Assembly (NCBI GenBank): GCA_039881145.1
Contig: JAYKKI010000148.1
Coordinates: 441,501 to 505,500, forward strand
From: Druceiella hillmani
Taxonomy: Eukaryota > Arthropoda > Insecta > Lepidoptera > Hepialidae
Length of the DNA stretch: 64,000 nt
Direction: 5' to 3'
A program made the position numbers and the translations under genes. The notes below the pieces were generated by a model, which saw only the letters and a program-made list of their open reading frames with translations, was not told where the DNA came from and ran no database searches. Shown here piece by piece: positions 1 through 11,735 of the stretch. Every line of letters begins with the position of its first letter. Within the stretch, counting starts at the first letter, position 1.

Positions 1-7
1 TTCTTTA

Positions 8-48
8 CCACGACCTAGGTTTTGTTGTATTACAACATCTTCAGGTGG
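8..48 (-). ncRNA. Degenerate hammerhead ribozyme motif, copy A left arm
   Basis: Read on the minus strand: helix I CCAC pairs with GUGG, the CUGAAGA core is intact, helix II is GUUGU/ACAAC, and helix III ACC/GGU has a UA loop before the GUC triplet. The conserved GAAA is changed to AAAA (G12 lost), which should abolish cleavage. The motif assignment follows the known hammerhead consensus. Confidence 0.6.
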
Positions 49-72
49 GATATTAGCTGCTTTGCTAATATC

Positions 73-113
73 CCACTTGAAGATGTTGTAATACAACGAA
101 ACCTAGGTCGTGG
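73..113 (+). ncRNA. Degenerate hammerhead ribozyme motif, copy A right arm
   Basis: This is the plus-strand mirror of the left-arm motif. CCAC/GUGG, helix II GUUGU/ACAAC, GAAA and ACC-UA-GGUC are all present, but the core C3 is T (TTGAAGA instead of CTGAAGA), so it is predicted inactive. The two arms of one palindrome therefore carry different inactivating changes. Confidence 0.6.
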
Positions 114-274
114 TAAAGAAATTAAAGAAAGTAGAAATAATACTACATCACGTAGTTTCATTTAATTGTGAATAATGAATTTCTACAAAATTAACGCCAA
201 ATATATTCAATATCTTACAAGCGATTTTCAATACTCCCAGAAAATTGTTTAGTTTCAGTCGTGCAAATATCTTA

Positions 275-511
275 CTAAAGATTTTCTAATGCTATTTTCT
301 TCAACCAGACTCTTTGAAAAGATTTTCCAACGCTATAATACATATTATCAATACCATGTAATTGTTCAAAAAAATTACATAACGGTAATCCATTTGTAAG
401 ACGTAAATAGACAAACAACTGTAAATATCGGTACATACATCTTTCTGACAACACAATAGCAATATTTTTGGACCCTTTATTCGATGCTTTAACATCACAT
501 TCAATTGACAT
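275..511 (-). other. Unrecognised short ORF
   Basis: An open frame of 78 codons begins MSIECDVKASNKG and contains YLQLFVYLRLTNGLPLCNFF. Its composition is less repetitive than the surroundings and resembles real protein, perhaps a transposase fragment (a hAT-like pattern is conceivable). I cannot place it in a family, and no continuation is evident on either side. It may be a chance ORF. Confidence 0.2.
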
Positions 512-1776
512 TAGAGATTATTTATATGTACATTTAATAACAAAGGTCAATGTGTTTTTAAAATTATATTTGATTTTCAGTGGGGATAACAAGATGTTCG
601 GGCCAATTAGATTCTAGTTCAGAAATTAATAAAATATGTTGCACGTTAATAGTTCAGATTTTCTTTGTGCCCGTCGAAGTTCAATGGAGAAATTAATGTT
701 TTATCTCCTGAAACACTTTGCAAATCTAAGGGCATATTTTAATGTTTGCGATATAACTTAGAGTACTTCTATTTCTTCAAAGTATCATTATCGCTGTTAA
801 TATTTAAATATGACAGTAATTAGTTTGCTATAGTCCCTGTTAATCGGTTTGAAACTTTGGTCCTGTTAGAGGTTATAGCTTAATTTTACAATTTCGCACA
901 TATTTGTTTTTTATTGAAGGTACGGTTTTTGGTTTTTGTAGAATAACTTGATTGCTACACAAAGTCTAAAGAATTTTGTTTCATAAATATAGACTTGTTA
1001 AAATATTTTTAAAGTCATAAATAGATCAAAGTTACGTGTACTTTGAATTAGTTAATGAAATCGATATGTTAGTGATTAATTTGTGTTATACACTACCTCT
1101 AATATATGTACTAGCATGTTAAAATTTTGCGTTTGATTAGTGTTAGCTCAACAGTTAATTTCACCGGAAATATAAATTTTTGACAGTCCTTTTTTACGGC
1201 ATAATATAGATAGATACACCTTATAAAATAATAACGTGTTGAAAAATTGCTTGCAATCGTTTGTCAGGATGAATTGTGTTGGCAACAAAAGTGGAGTCGA
1301 TTTCTACGAAAAATGAGTCACTTCCTTGTTGAATGGATTGAAAGAAGTATTCTAACAGAAAAAAGTTTAGTAAAATATTATTACATGTAGATATAATTTC
1401 GTTATTTTGTCAAGTGGCATTTGACCTGACAAAAATATCAAAGAATAATATCGAACTACATTGAAAGGGTTTGCTTTAGTTTATTCAATACCGTTTAATA
1501 ATAATTAAAATGTTATATAATTGTTGACTATTTTTGTTATATTCTGGTGTTTTTTTTAATATATACTTGACCCCACATAGAGTCGAATAAAACTAAGAAT
1601 TGAATTAATAATCAATACTCAAGAAAATAAATAAAAGCTAAAATACTCTTTTGACTTTAAAGTAGTTTTCGTGTGAGAGCAAGATCCAAAAATTATAAAA
1701 TATTTCATTAAAATGTTTTTTTCCAAATTGCTAATACAATATTATTTTGTTTGTAAAGTAAATGATTGACGCAGTT
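512..1776. other. Anonymous AT-rich sequence
   Basis: I see no coding region, RNA gene or repeat of recognisable family here, only homopolymer-rich AT sequence with many stops in all frames. Confidence 0.6.
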
Positions 1777-2265
1777 TTCTTGACCTTTTTTAAGTAAAAT
1801 GAAATTGGTAAAATACTGTTTCTTCTGTAAAGTTAACAATTTTTGAGAGCGAGTTTTACCAAAACTAAACGAAAATAAAATAAATCATTTTTTTTTTAAA
1901 TTAGTCAATATATAACATAATTTAGTAAATATAACATAGTTTTACATTAACTTAATTTTATAGACAAATCGCTCGACGTGTTTTTTAAATAAAATGAAAA
2001 GGGTGGTGAAATTATTAGTTTTGTAAATACCTGTAATGTTGATTTTACAATGTATAAGGCAATTTTTACTAAAACTAAACGGTAATAAGTTTTTTTAAAT
2101 GTTATTATAGCACAATTTTACGTTCAGTTACTTTTTTTAAATAAATCTCTCCACGGGTTTTTTAAATAAAATAAAATGTGGTCAAATAATTAGTTTTCTG
2201 TAATGTTAATTGTACTTTACGACTTTGATGCCAATTTTTACTAAAACTATAGAATAAACAATCTT
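1777..2265. repeat. Diverged tandem repeat, about 3 units of 177-195 bp
   Basis: Three blocks share the order TTTTTTAAATAAAATGAAA, then a GTAATGTT-like segment, then CAATTTTTACTAAAACTAAA. They start near 1785, 1976 and 2153. The spacing is about 190 and then 177 bp. Identity is moderate, so this is an old array; its origin is unknown. Confidence 0.55.
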
Positions 2266-2757
2266 TAAATTTTATAGTAAGTTAAATATTTATAGTTTTC
2301 ATTTATGGCTTATTCAGCGAATTTTTCAACAACACGTTTTACGTGGCAACTAGTTTAAGTAACACATTTTAAAACAATTTTCAAGGCTTTACTTTCTTCA
2401 AACAAATTGAACAACTTACAAGAAACACCCAATTTAATGGCTATACTCGTATATAGGGAAATTTAAGCGCGCGTTAGTGATCGCGAATAGTCTCGATAGC
2501 AAAACGCACACCATGTGAATATTTACATGAAATATTTTGTCCCCTTAATTCTGGTCCCGAATGACTCACTCACCGTCAAAACCTACTTCTGGCCCACTAC
2601 TAGTCGACTTATAAACTGGAAATAAAGTTTGTAACTAGGATTGTACATGGATAAAGTTTGTTCCTGCAACATCTTTTTCTTGATTTTAAGACTTAATTCA
2701 TTTGAAGTTTTAAAGTTATATTAAATAATTAGAAATGTTAAGTATACCTACTATACA
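2266..2757. other. Anonymous sequence between repeats
   Basis: There is no recognisable gene. A short GC-richer island (about 2466-2510, GCGCGCGTTAGTGATCGCGA) stands out but matches nothing I can name. Confidence 0.5.
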
Positions 2758-2856
2758 CAATTAAATGAAACTACGTGATGTAGTATTATTTCTACTTTCT
2801 TTAATTTCTTTACCACGACCTAGCTTTCGTTGTATTACAACATCTTTAGGTGCTAC
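2758..2856. mobile_element. Fold-back hammerhead repeat, copy B (half element)
   Basis: A single module runs from ACAATTAAATGAAACTACGT through ACCACGACCTAG to the helix I region at about 2853. The opposite arm is missing. CTACTATA occurs just left (about 2747-2755) and just right (about 2862-2870) and might be a short target duplication, but it is too short to be sure. Confidence 0.75.
2813..2853 (-). ncRNA. Degenerate hammerhead ribozyme motif, copy B
   Basis: On the minus strand the core reads CTAAAGA, so the invariant G5 is A. Helix III is AGC/GGU instead of ACC/GGU and helix I starts GCAC. Helix II (GUUGU/ACAAC), GAAA and GUC are kept. Predicted inactive. Confidence 0.55.
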
Positions 2857-3130
2857 ATAACTACTATATTTAAACTTTATTTGAATTGTATATTTCAAGA
2901 ATCCATGCTTAGAACCTTCCATTTATTTTGATTTAAACTTTTTTTAGATAATATTATGATTATAAAAATAACACACCTCATTCCTCACATTTATTTTTGG
3001 TGGATTATATTTTCCAAAAAATTCTAAATTATAATTTAGAGATGACAATTATTGACTTAAATAGTTCGTAATTGTATTTTTTATAGGGGCTTATTAGCTA
3101 GAATTCTAAAAGTCAAGCAACATATCTTAA

Positions 3131-3231
3131 CTGTATACATATCCTACTTCCCCTTTACTATAGTGTATATATATCTTACTTCACCTATACTCAAAAGTGT
3201 ATACATATCCTATTTTGCTTATACTGAAAAG
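3131..3231. repeat. Tandem repeat, 3 copies of 33-34 bp
   Basis: Three successive units begin TGTATACATATCCTACTTC-like at 3131, 3164 and 3198. They differ by a few substitutions. No function is evident. Confidence 0.8.
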
Positions 3232-6200
3232 TTAGGACAGTTAAAATAGTGTAAATAATAATAATTCTATGAACGAGAAATATGTGCAGAAAATAAACAA
3301 CATTTCTATAAGCTTTCAGCTAATGTGTAAAGCCGCAGGTCCAATATTTCTTAAATACAATAATGTCAGATATCATTTTTTTAGTGGCAAGATCAGTGAG
3401 GAAAATTTTGAAAAACTTCAGATCAGAGTGATTTTATTTAACGCTTAATGTCGTAATGACACAATGTGACCTAAGTTGCACTCCCACTTAAATTATGTGA
3501 GATTATGGCGAAGGATAAATATAAGAATGTTAACATATGTATTGAGGTAATAAGGTTTGCATTGAAATATAATATAAATATTTTAATATTTAAATACAAA
3601 TTCAGTATGTCCTTAACCTTTTAGTTTCATTCAATCGATTATCTCTTATATAAATGCTTCCTGCAAAAAAATGCTTTTATTAAATATTTCTATGAAATGA
3701 TCAGAGACTTTAAACACGATGTATACGGACACGGAAATATCGCGTCAATATGGCTAAAATAGACTATTATAATACATCGTATGCATTCAAATCTTGTACT
3801 CTCCACGAAAAGCGCATTGTACTCGTAGCAGTTGTACTTTATAATATATGTCATAGTCATTATGATTGCACCGATATAGTGAACCAGTAGTAGTTTCGTG
3901 CGCTAGAGAGAGCGACCCGTAGCTTCGCACTTTTCTATCTACCTAACGCTCGCACCAATGCTGGTGGTCGCGTACCATAGTATGTTCCTAGACTGATATA
4001 TATTCCTAGACTGACGATAGAATGTTCTCTAGACATATTTGCTAGCACATTATTTCAATACAAGCGGTCAATTAAACGATTACCAATTAACGGGTATAAA
4101 ATCATTAGTCTTTTGAAGGCTTTGACACTACATTTAATTTTTTTTTTCTAATCCACAAATAAAATAATTATTACTATTAATTCTATTACTGATAATTATT
4201 ATAGTGAATTTTAAATGGAAGATTGATTTCAATAGTTTTAAATATTTTTTGTTTGTTTACCAACATTACATGTAACATAATTGAATATAGCGTATTATGA
4301 AATTTCGTAATATTTAATGTATTATACAAATATTTGTATAATATTGAGGATATATCTACGTAGGATATTATTTTTATAAGGGCGTATTAGGATACAAATT
4401 TACCTAATACTTGAGAAACTCTCTCATTAGATCTCATTTTGACTTGTCTGTTCTTTCCCAATAGGTGATAAATAAATAAATTAATTAAAAAAGATAATTT
4501 TAAAAATTACTTCAGGTCTTTATTTTGGTTACTATTTTCAATAGATATGCCAAAATTACTTTTTTACTTCAAATTTTCCTCGAAAAAAATGCCCTTGAAG
4601 GACAGCGTGGAGGACGAACACTGAAGTGTTTCCATAGGTGTACCGTTCTGCCAATTGTTCTACGGAATAATAAATGGAGTAAATTTCTTACTTTTTCCAT
4701 AGAGACCATAATCAAACATTCGAAACATTATTGGGCATATCTAGTTATACCCATATCTCAATGTAAGATACAATGCGGCAATTGATGGAGGTATGTATGT
4801 CATGCATCAGCTTTTTTATAGGTCTAGTCGACGTGTAATTATTTAAGTTTAATTACAATTTAATAACTTACCATTAGCTCTCAACTTGGTTCATGGCTAT
4901 TTTAATGGTTGCTAGTATAAATGATGGAAGTCTAATTTTTTTTAATTTTCATTCTACTGAACTATTTTTATTTACGAATTTTATGTAACCATTATTTTTA
5001 ACCATCCTTAAATATACGCATCATCCACGGTAGTTTGCGTCGCGGAAACGGAGACATATATTCGACATAAAATATAAATAGTTGATGGTGGTTATGAAAA
5101 GTATATCAATGTGATCACCATTTAGGATAGACAAATTTTGCTTGTACTCTGCATATATATATACATTTTTATAGAGGTAATCTTCTTCAACCATTTACAA
5201 CACTGAATTTTAAAAGCCAAATTTTGTGGAAGGCGACGCTAGTATCAGTAAAATTTATGAAGGTTCCTAACACTAGAAAGAGGTATATTAATATCAACAC
5301 TAATAAAAAAGAGAGTGAATAAGAAATACAAAGGATAAAGTAGTAACATGGAATCAAGAAAGTAATAGCTTTTTCAGGCGAATTTTATAAGCGTAAACGA
5401 TGTTTTCCAGAAAAAGAATCAAGTTTGTTTAACGATTGCCAACACAAACAGAGAAGAGCTCAATAGAAATTATAAATATGCATAGTAATTAGAAGAATGA
5501 GATGAAATTCATGACATAATCTGTGCAATAAGTATTTAAGGCCATGAACCTATAAATAAGACAGGGAATTTGTAAATTGTATTCCTTCCAAGTTTCCAAT
5601 CAGTTGAAAATGACATGTGTAAATTCAGAATAGCCATATTTTCTGTCGCCAAATATCTATTGAATACTTAAATTTTAAATACGTTATAATACTTTTTATT
5701 GGTTTTCTGTGAGAAAAAGCTTTAGCTTTTCTGTAAGATAAAGATAAAATTATCACATATGTTCGACCATAACTTAGCCTGTCAACGCAAAGAACATGGC
5801 GAAATACTCGTACACTTGAGGTATCGCAGCAATAATGTTACGAAAACTCAATTACGAATATGAACGAGCCTCCTGCGGCGACTAATTTTCGAAAGAACAC
5901 CTGCATCGCAAGAAATTACGATCACGTCCTCAAGAATGGTGAAAATTGTGTTGGCGAAAACTGCAAAAGTTTTATTTCTTGTAGGGTTTTATTAATTTAC
6001 ATTTGCCTAAAATACATAATAATGAAATTAAAATATTGCAATAAGGTCATACGGGGTTCGTGCGTTTGAAAAATTCTGATCGCATGTACATTGGAGTATT
6101 ACAATACTAAGAGTTTCATTATATTTGTGAAGATTTTATTCTTTTATAAGTCAGATTTTAGGCTGAAACACGATTTGAAATCAAAATTTAACAATATCCA

Positions 6201-6605
6201 AAATTTCCAAGGAGTGAGTTCATCCATATGGAAGATATACAGGTTACTTCTGAAAATAATTTACGTACAATTCTTAAATATAAATAATGTTCTAATAAAA
6301 AACAATTTTTTTCTATTACCTCATTCACCGCTTTAAAAATTTGTATATAATTATGATTAATTGTTGTCTATTAGAATATGTGCCGGTTAACAAAATCGTA
6401 TGCCTTATCTAATGCCAAATTTTAAGTTTATACTTCTTAGGATTTGTGACAAAAACAGCTGCGATATACAGAAACATAAGTATTCTTACCAGGTTTTAAT
6501 TTTTCGTGTTGGGGAGCAGAAACCTACAAATTAAGCATGATCAATTTTGAAGTTGTTATAGCTACGTTTCAATACTTTAAACTTCTTGTATCTTTCAGAG
6601 CTAAA

Positions 6606-6606
<1 letters not shown>
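3232..6606. other. Anonymous AT-rich sequence
   Basis: Only short ORFs with repetitive AT composition occur, such as one of 86 codons at 4525-4785, and I do not regard them as genes. A GC-richer patch at about 3890-3985 (GAGAGAGCGACCCGTAGC region) precedes two copies of TTCCTAGACTGA. I recognise no known element. Confidence 0.55.
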
Positions 6607-6662
<56 letters not shown>

Positions 6663-6664
6663 CA
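6607..6664. repeat. (CA)n/(TA)n microsatellite
   Basis: A compound CA then TA dinucleotide array. Nearby, 6796-6808 is a run of 13 G, unusual in such AT-rich DNA. Confidence 0.95.
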
Positions 6665-7207
6665 TTTTTCCCGTATTTTTCAGGCGAACTCCTCAAGGGA
6701 TGTGGCTACAAGACCCTTCAGAGAAAATTATTACCGAGTCTTAATTTTGCATGTCTTCAGAAGCACTTTACCTACAGATGGTTGTCGAGAGGAGCGGGGG
6801 GGGGGGGGTGGTCTCATGATCTAGTTCAACAATTTTAAAGTAAGAAAGTAGATAAAATAACTAAAAACATTGAATTTTATATAACAGGGACATCTTTCGG
6901 AAACATGTTTGTGTAATGTAACATTAATATCATAAACTTGTATAGTTAGATGTAGATCCATCTAGGATAGGATCATTCAAATTGGTTTCACGAGTCCGTA
7001 AGTTACAATTGGTGTCAAGGTTCACAAATAGTAGCCAAAGTCTGATAATGGTGCCGGAATATGGTGATGGGAACTTTTGAATGATGTGCTGTAAACTCAT
7101 GAAGAAAAAATTTTCATTTAAGTCGTTGGACGTTTCATTAAAGTCGTTGAACTTCCCTCAATGGAAACAACAAAAACATAAATAAATAAATATGTATATG
7201 CATATAA

Positions 7208-7405
7208 ATGCAAAAGCATCGACATTCTGCGCGCGTTGTTCTATCAATTCGTTGCTTAAGCTCTGGTGTTACGCTAAATCTCTGTTTTCGCACCTCAGTA
7301 GATTCATTATTCAAGCGATCAGGAATTACGCTGAGACCTTACTGCCGCTATTCAGGGGACTTATTAATTAACAGCTCACGAATCAAGATTCGTTCCTTAG
7401 ACTAA
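7208..7405 (-). pseudogene. Possible decayed coding fragment, family unknown
   Basis: This island is clearly less AT-rich than its flanks. In one minus-strand frame it reads GLSVIPDRLNNESTEV and RFSVTPELKQRIDR, preceded by ERILIRELLINKSPE and interrupted by two stops. That looks like once-coding sequence, perhaps a retroelement gag or another transposon piece. A plus-strand frame is also open for 65 codons but looks less protein-like. I cannot name a family. Confidence 0.3.
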
Positions 7406-10235
7406 AACCACCATATTTCTTCGTTTTCGATAAACAATATTTACGATATTCATGAGTTTCTTCAGAAAGAGACTTTGAATTGAGCATTGCGTTTTTGGTG
7501 AGTCAAAGTTTTTTTTTGTTTTGCAATGATCAATATACTTTTTCAAGCAAATCATCATTATTTTCTGCTTTAGCATAACAAAACAGAAAATCAAACCAAC
7601 ATTTAATATAAAAGCAAAGTTAAAAAAATTTTGTTTCCAAATAAATGTTGTTTAATTTAAAAAAAAATACTAAAAAAGAAAACTAAACAAGGAAACTTCT
7701 TAATAATACCAAATGTATCTAAATAAAATTTGAGAGGATGTTAAAAAAAAACATTGCTCTGACCGAGCGAATCAAAATATTTATGGAAATAATCACCAAG
7801 TAAGGAACTTATTAAACATGTAAAATAATCGAAAGGCGAGTTTCTTTTTGGGAATTTCTCCGGTAAAATATCGTTTTTGAACATAAGTCAATTGGCAGTA
7901 TATTGCTTCTGTGGAAGATGTTCATGATGTGATGTGATAAGATGCAATTGAATTCTGTTGCATTAGGTTCCGCAATGATCTGTGAGGAAGAGGCTAATCT
8001 GACAGGAATTTCATTCCGTACACACCTATTTTTTCATACTCTTTTGTACTTAGAACTTTTCGTAATTAGAGCTAACTCTTTTTTATGAGTGGTTTTTACA
8101 TGACATCTCATGTTTCGTATACCTCAATCTCACTTACCATTCAATATTTTAATATGTATATAACGATTCATAGCATTTGTGTATGCACAACCTGGAAAAT
8201 CATCACTCAATCACTTCGTAAGAAAATAATGTGTAGGCTTAACATAACGTTATAATGAAAAGTGAATTACCTACATTAAAAGACTAGAGAAAAATAAAAT
8301 TGTGTTAAAATACCTTCCGATATGTCAAACTTACCTTCTAATAGTTTAGAATAAAATATGTTATAAAGTAAAGTTATAGTTATAATTAAAATAAAAAAGA
8401 ACAAACATATTACCCTCTCCTTTATTTTACAATTTTCAATATAAACGTTTGCAAAAAAAAGAACGTAAATATTTCTGCTGATAATACCTAATAACACCAC
8501 CATAGCTTTATGGGTTTCATAAATATGACAAAAAGACATTCCTAGATCACTCGCCTTACTCCATATCCCATATAAAATCGTCGCACTTTTTTTACAAATA
8601 TTTGACTTCGTTTCGAATTTAAGTTATGCCATTTGGTACATTTAGTAATTCATGCAAAAACTGTGAATCAACCAATTATTTTTGATAATTTCAAAAATAA
8701 TTTATTGACACAGTTTTCCTTCAATTTCCAAGAATATTAAAAATCAAAAAGTATTGTTAAATGAATATTATGAAATTTTTTTCTTCTTTGGCTTCATGGT
8801 CTAGCAGCGCCAGTGAAGTCCATCTTTCTCAATGAACTTAATCCAATAAATTCTGTTTGCTGGCATTTGTTTTCCCATTTTTCAATTTTAACGTGACAAA
8901 GTCAGTATACATTTTAATCTACTCCTTTCTTAAATGACCACTGCTTCAGTTAGAAAAATCTTTTTAATACTATCTTTACTTATCTTCCATTATTCAAATT
9001 ATGTGACTAGTAAATTGTAAACTTTACATTCCAATACATTTCACACAGCTAGGTCCCTTATATTTTTAGTAATTAAGTTTGAGGTTAGATCTATTCTACT
9101 ATATTCCATAAACCTATATGCCGCCCAACATCTCCTTAGTATAAATATATAAATATTTTCTTAGAAATAATATTAACAAATACTATAAAAGTCTGAAATA
9201 CTCCACTGCGCTAAAGTACGCGTTTACAAAAGATGGCATGCGAATATGTAATTCACAACGTTATAGATTAGAAGTATCGCAATAAAAATCACATTTGTTA
9301 AAATATGTTTAAATTCATATTCGGAAATAATAAAACCGACGCAATCTCCGTCACCTAAACGCTTGATTCTGAATTCATATTCCATAGATCTTTGCTGTCT
9401 TGTAATTCAAATTATTACAAAATGCTAAAATACATATTGTACCTTGTTTATAATAAGTTCAGGACAAGTTCAGTTTGCAAAAACTAACTATGAAAGTGAA
9501 TGAATAACTGTTTTCAATGAACGAATATAAATAAAAACTACAGTCACGGTTATCTTATTACAAAAAATTATTTTATAAAAAAATGGCTCATAAATAATAC
9601 CTATATTTTTTATTGTAGTAAGTAAAGCCTTTTCATTATTTTTATAAAAAGTCGATTCAAATAATAAGTAAAGAAAACTTGGTCATTATATATGTGATTT
9701 TTCCTGTTGGTGTTGAAAATTAATGTAATATTAAACTTCTTCATCGAAATTATTTATGAATCGAATAAAGTTATTGTTTATTACAAGCAAATATCTCTGT
9801 CCGCATGCACACCCGTCTTTTCCTTTAAAAAAGTGTAAAATAATTATAAAATTTATGAATAATTAAATAAATAAAATAAAATAAAAAATAAAGAAAGTTA
9901 TCATCAAATATAACTGTTTTCTAATCACACATTAAGACAACTAATTATCTTATTGCCGATAAATAATTTCAATATATTTAATAAGCAGTTTATTTTCCTT
10001 CCTATTAGACGTGCCTTACCATCTTGAGCGATTGTCATAAGCTACTTTCCCATCAAGTCTTTACGGATCGACATTTATGTCAGTAAAATAATTTTTTATT
10101 GAATTATCTTGATGAGTTTTTTTGTGATTTAATCAGACAAAACACACCTAGCAGTTTTTTTTCAGTTTCATTTAGATATGGCATGATTATTTGTATGTAT
10201 ATCGTATAATCTAAAAGATAGTGTGAACGAGGAAA

Positions 10236-10236
<1 letters not shown>
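7406..10236. other. Anonymous AT-rich sequence
   Basis: No recognisable gene or repeat family. The longest open frame (8276-8539, minus, 87 codons) is hydrophobic and rich in I, F and Y, as expected for AT-rich noncoding DNA, so I do not call it. Confidence 0.55.
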
Positions 10237-10314
<78 letters not shown>

Positions 10315-10316
10315 TA
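10237..10316. repeat. (TA)n microsatellite
   Basis: A nearly pure TA array of about 75 bp, ending ACATATATAAACACA. Open frames across it are poly-(Tyr-Ile) artefacts. Confidence 0.95.
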
Positions 10317-11133
10317 AACACACTCTATAATATAAAACAAGAAAAACATATTTGGACAAAAAAAAGAAGCGGACAAGATATAAAAGGTAAAATGATTTAG
10401 AACTGATGAATGATTTTTAAAACAACGCAACAAATTGTATTAACCATGTATTCCGAATATTATCCCCATTTATTCTACAGTTGAATGGACTTTACATTGT
10501 ATAAGTATTATTTAAGGAGTTTCCAGGCCAATCTAGTAGTTACAAATAACAATTAATTAGAATATAAACAAGAAATTATATTGTCACTTGCATCTGTTAA
10601 ATCGTAGCAATGTGACATAACAAGTAATATGTGATAACTTTGAAGTTGAATGGAATTATATATTAAAAGAGAAAAACTAGAAAGCAATATTAAGAGACGG
10701 ACGCCATGAATTTACCGCAAGATTTCCATTTTGCTGTTACATTTTTATACGCAATGCTGAAACAAGCCTTATCATTTCCTTTTTCAGGGTACCAGCCTTC
10801 ACGTGGAAATAATTTATGGAGTCCGTTGCCCAAAGAGGAATATTTTATTTTAAATCGCACTTTTAGTAATTAAATAGCAATTTAATATTTATGATGGTGC
10901 TGTAATGACTTTATCGCTTCCTTAATAATAAAGGAATTAGTGAAAAATTCCGGAGATAGAATTGTAAACTGAAGTAATTTCCCAAAAATTCGTCTTTGAT
11001 ATAATGTGGCGCGAACTGTATCGTATCAAAGGGGAACTGGACCCGTGGATCCGTCTACTAATAAATTTGCCTTTATAAATGTTTTCTTCATTTCCAAAAC
11101 TGAATACGAAAATTTAATAAGATTGTGGACGTG
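10317..11133. other. Anonymous sequence
   Basis: No gene, RNA or recognisable repeat seen. Confidence 0.5.
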
Positions 11134-11210
11134 AAAAACTTTTTACTTACTATTTATTTATTTCATTTTCATAGTAAATGAAATAAATAAATAGTAGGTA
11201 AACAGTTTTT
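11134..11210. repeat. Hairpin with 35-bp arms and 7-nt loop
   Basis: The left arm is 11134-11168, the loop TCATAGT is 11169-11175 and the right arm is 11176-11210. By hand comparison the arms differ at 2 of 35 positions. The arms are AT-rich (TATTTATTTATTTCATTT). It could be a tiny fold-back element, a replication-generated palindrome or a microRNA-like precursor. No expression evidence is available from sequence. Confidence 0.85.
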
Positions 11211-11522
11211 ATGTAAAAAAAGAACGTCAAAGAAACTTAAGTTGAATCAGGGAATAAAACAATGTTACAATACATTAAGGATTAGTTAGAGAAATATAAA
11301 CAAAAATTTAAAAAAAACATCCAATGCAAGCGATTTTCGCATGATGGTGTCCCGCGCCGATTTTTAATTTTTTTTAATTTGCTTCTTTATATCTTCTTAA
11401 CTATATCATAGATTATACAAATTTAATTATTGTACTAGGAATAATTATGTGGAAAATTAGTCTAGGAATATTTATTAGGGAAACTAGTTACTGTCCACGA
11501 ATTTTTTCGTGGTGATTATGAA

Positions 11523-11735
11523 AATAAGTTAATTGATTTATTTTTATATATTCTTGACTTCCTTTTTTATTTTCTGTCTATTTAACTGATTAAACCGAGC
11601 ATTTTTTATTTTATGGGTGTAACTACAATATAATAAGTTAATTTATTTCTTTTTATATTTTCTTGACTTCCTTCTATTTAGTTTTGTTTTTTAATTGATT
11701 AAACCCAATATTTTTTATTTTGTGGGAGTGACTAG
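11523..11735. repeat. Tandem duplication, two units about 109 bp apart
   Basis: Unit 1 (11523-11626) and unit 2 (11632-11735) both run from AATAAGTTAATT through TTCTTGACTTCCTT and GATTAAACC to a GTGACTA-like end. Just after, TTTTCTGGTGTTG occurs twice (about 11740 and 11768). Confidence 0.75.

Larger units (their letters stand above)
1..213. mobile_element. Fold-back hammerhead repeat, copy A (cut by window edge)
   Basis: Positions 1-120 form a near-perfect palindrome: the sequence from TTCTTTACCACGACCTAGGT reads back on the other strand from 120, around a short AT-rich centre at about 52-68. The right module continues through ACTACATCACGTAGTTTCAT (about 144-163) to AACGCCAAATATATTCAATA (about 193-212). 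The same modules recur at 2.76, 18.5, 26.5 and 57.8 kb. Each arm contains a hammerhead-like motif, on opposite strands. The left part of the element lies outside the window. I infer a non-autonomous derivative of a Penelope-like element; a DNA-type fold-back MITE is the alternative. Confidence 0.8.

Noticed and set aside
1..213. Fold-back repeat as a CRISPR-like or inverted-terminal DNA MITE only
   Set aside because: No spacer structure, and variable flanking duplications plus hammerhead motifs fit a Penelope-type origin better, although a MITE is not fully excluded.
8276..8539. Hydrophobic 87-codon ORF that could mimic a membrane protein
   Set aside because: Composition is what AT-rich noncoding DNA gives; no motif, no splice context, no neighbouring exon.
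10104..10433. Long ORFs across TA and CA arrays (also 16089-16601, 26732-27170, 45790-46035, 51384-51758)
   Set aside because: They are read-through of dinucleotide repeats (poly Tyr-Ile or His-Thr) with no protein features outside the repeat.
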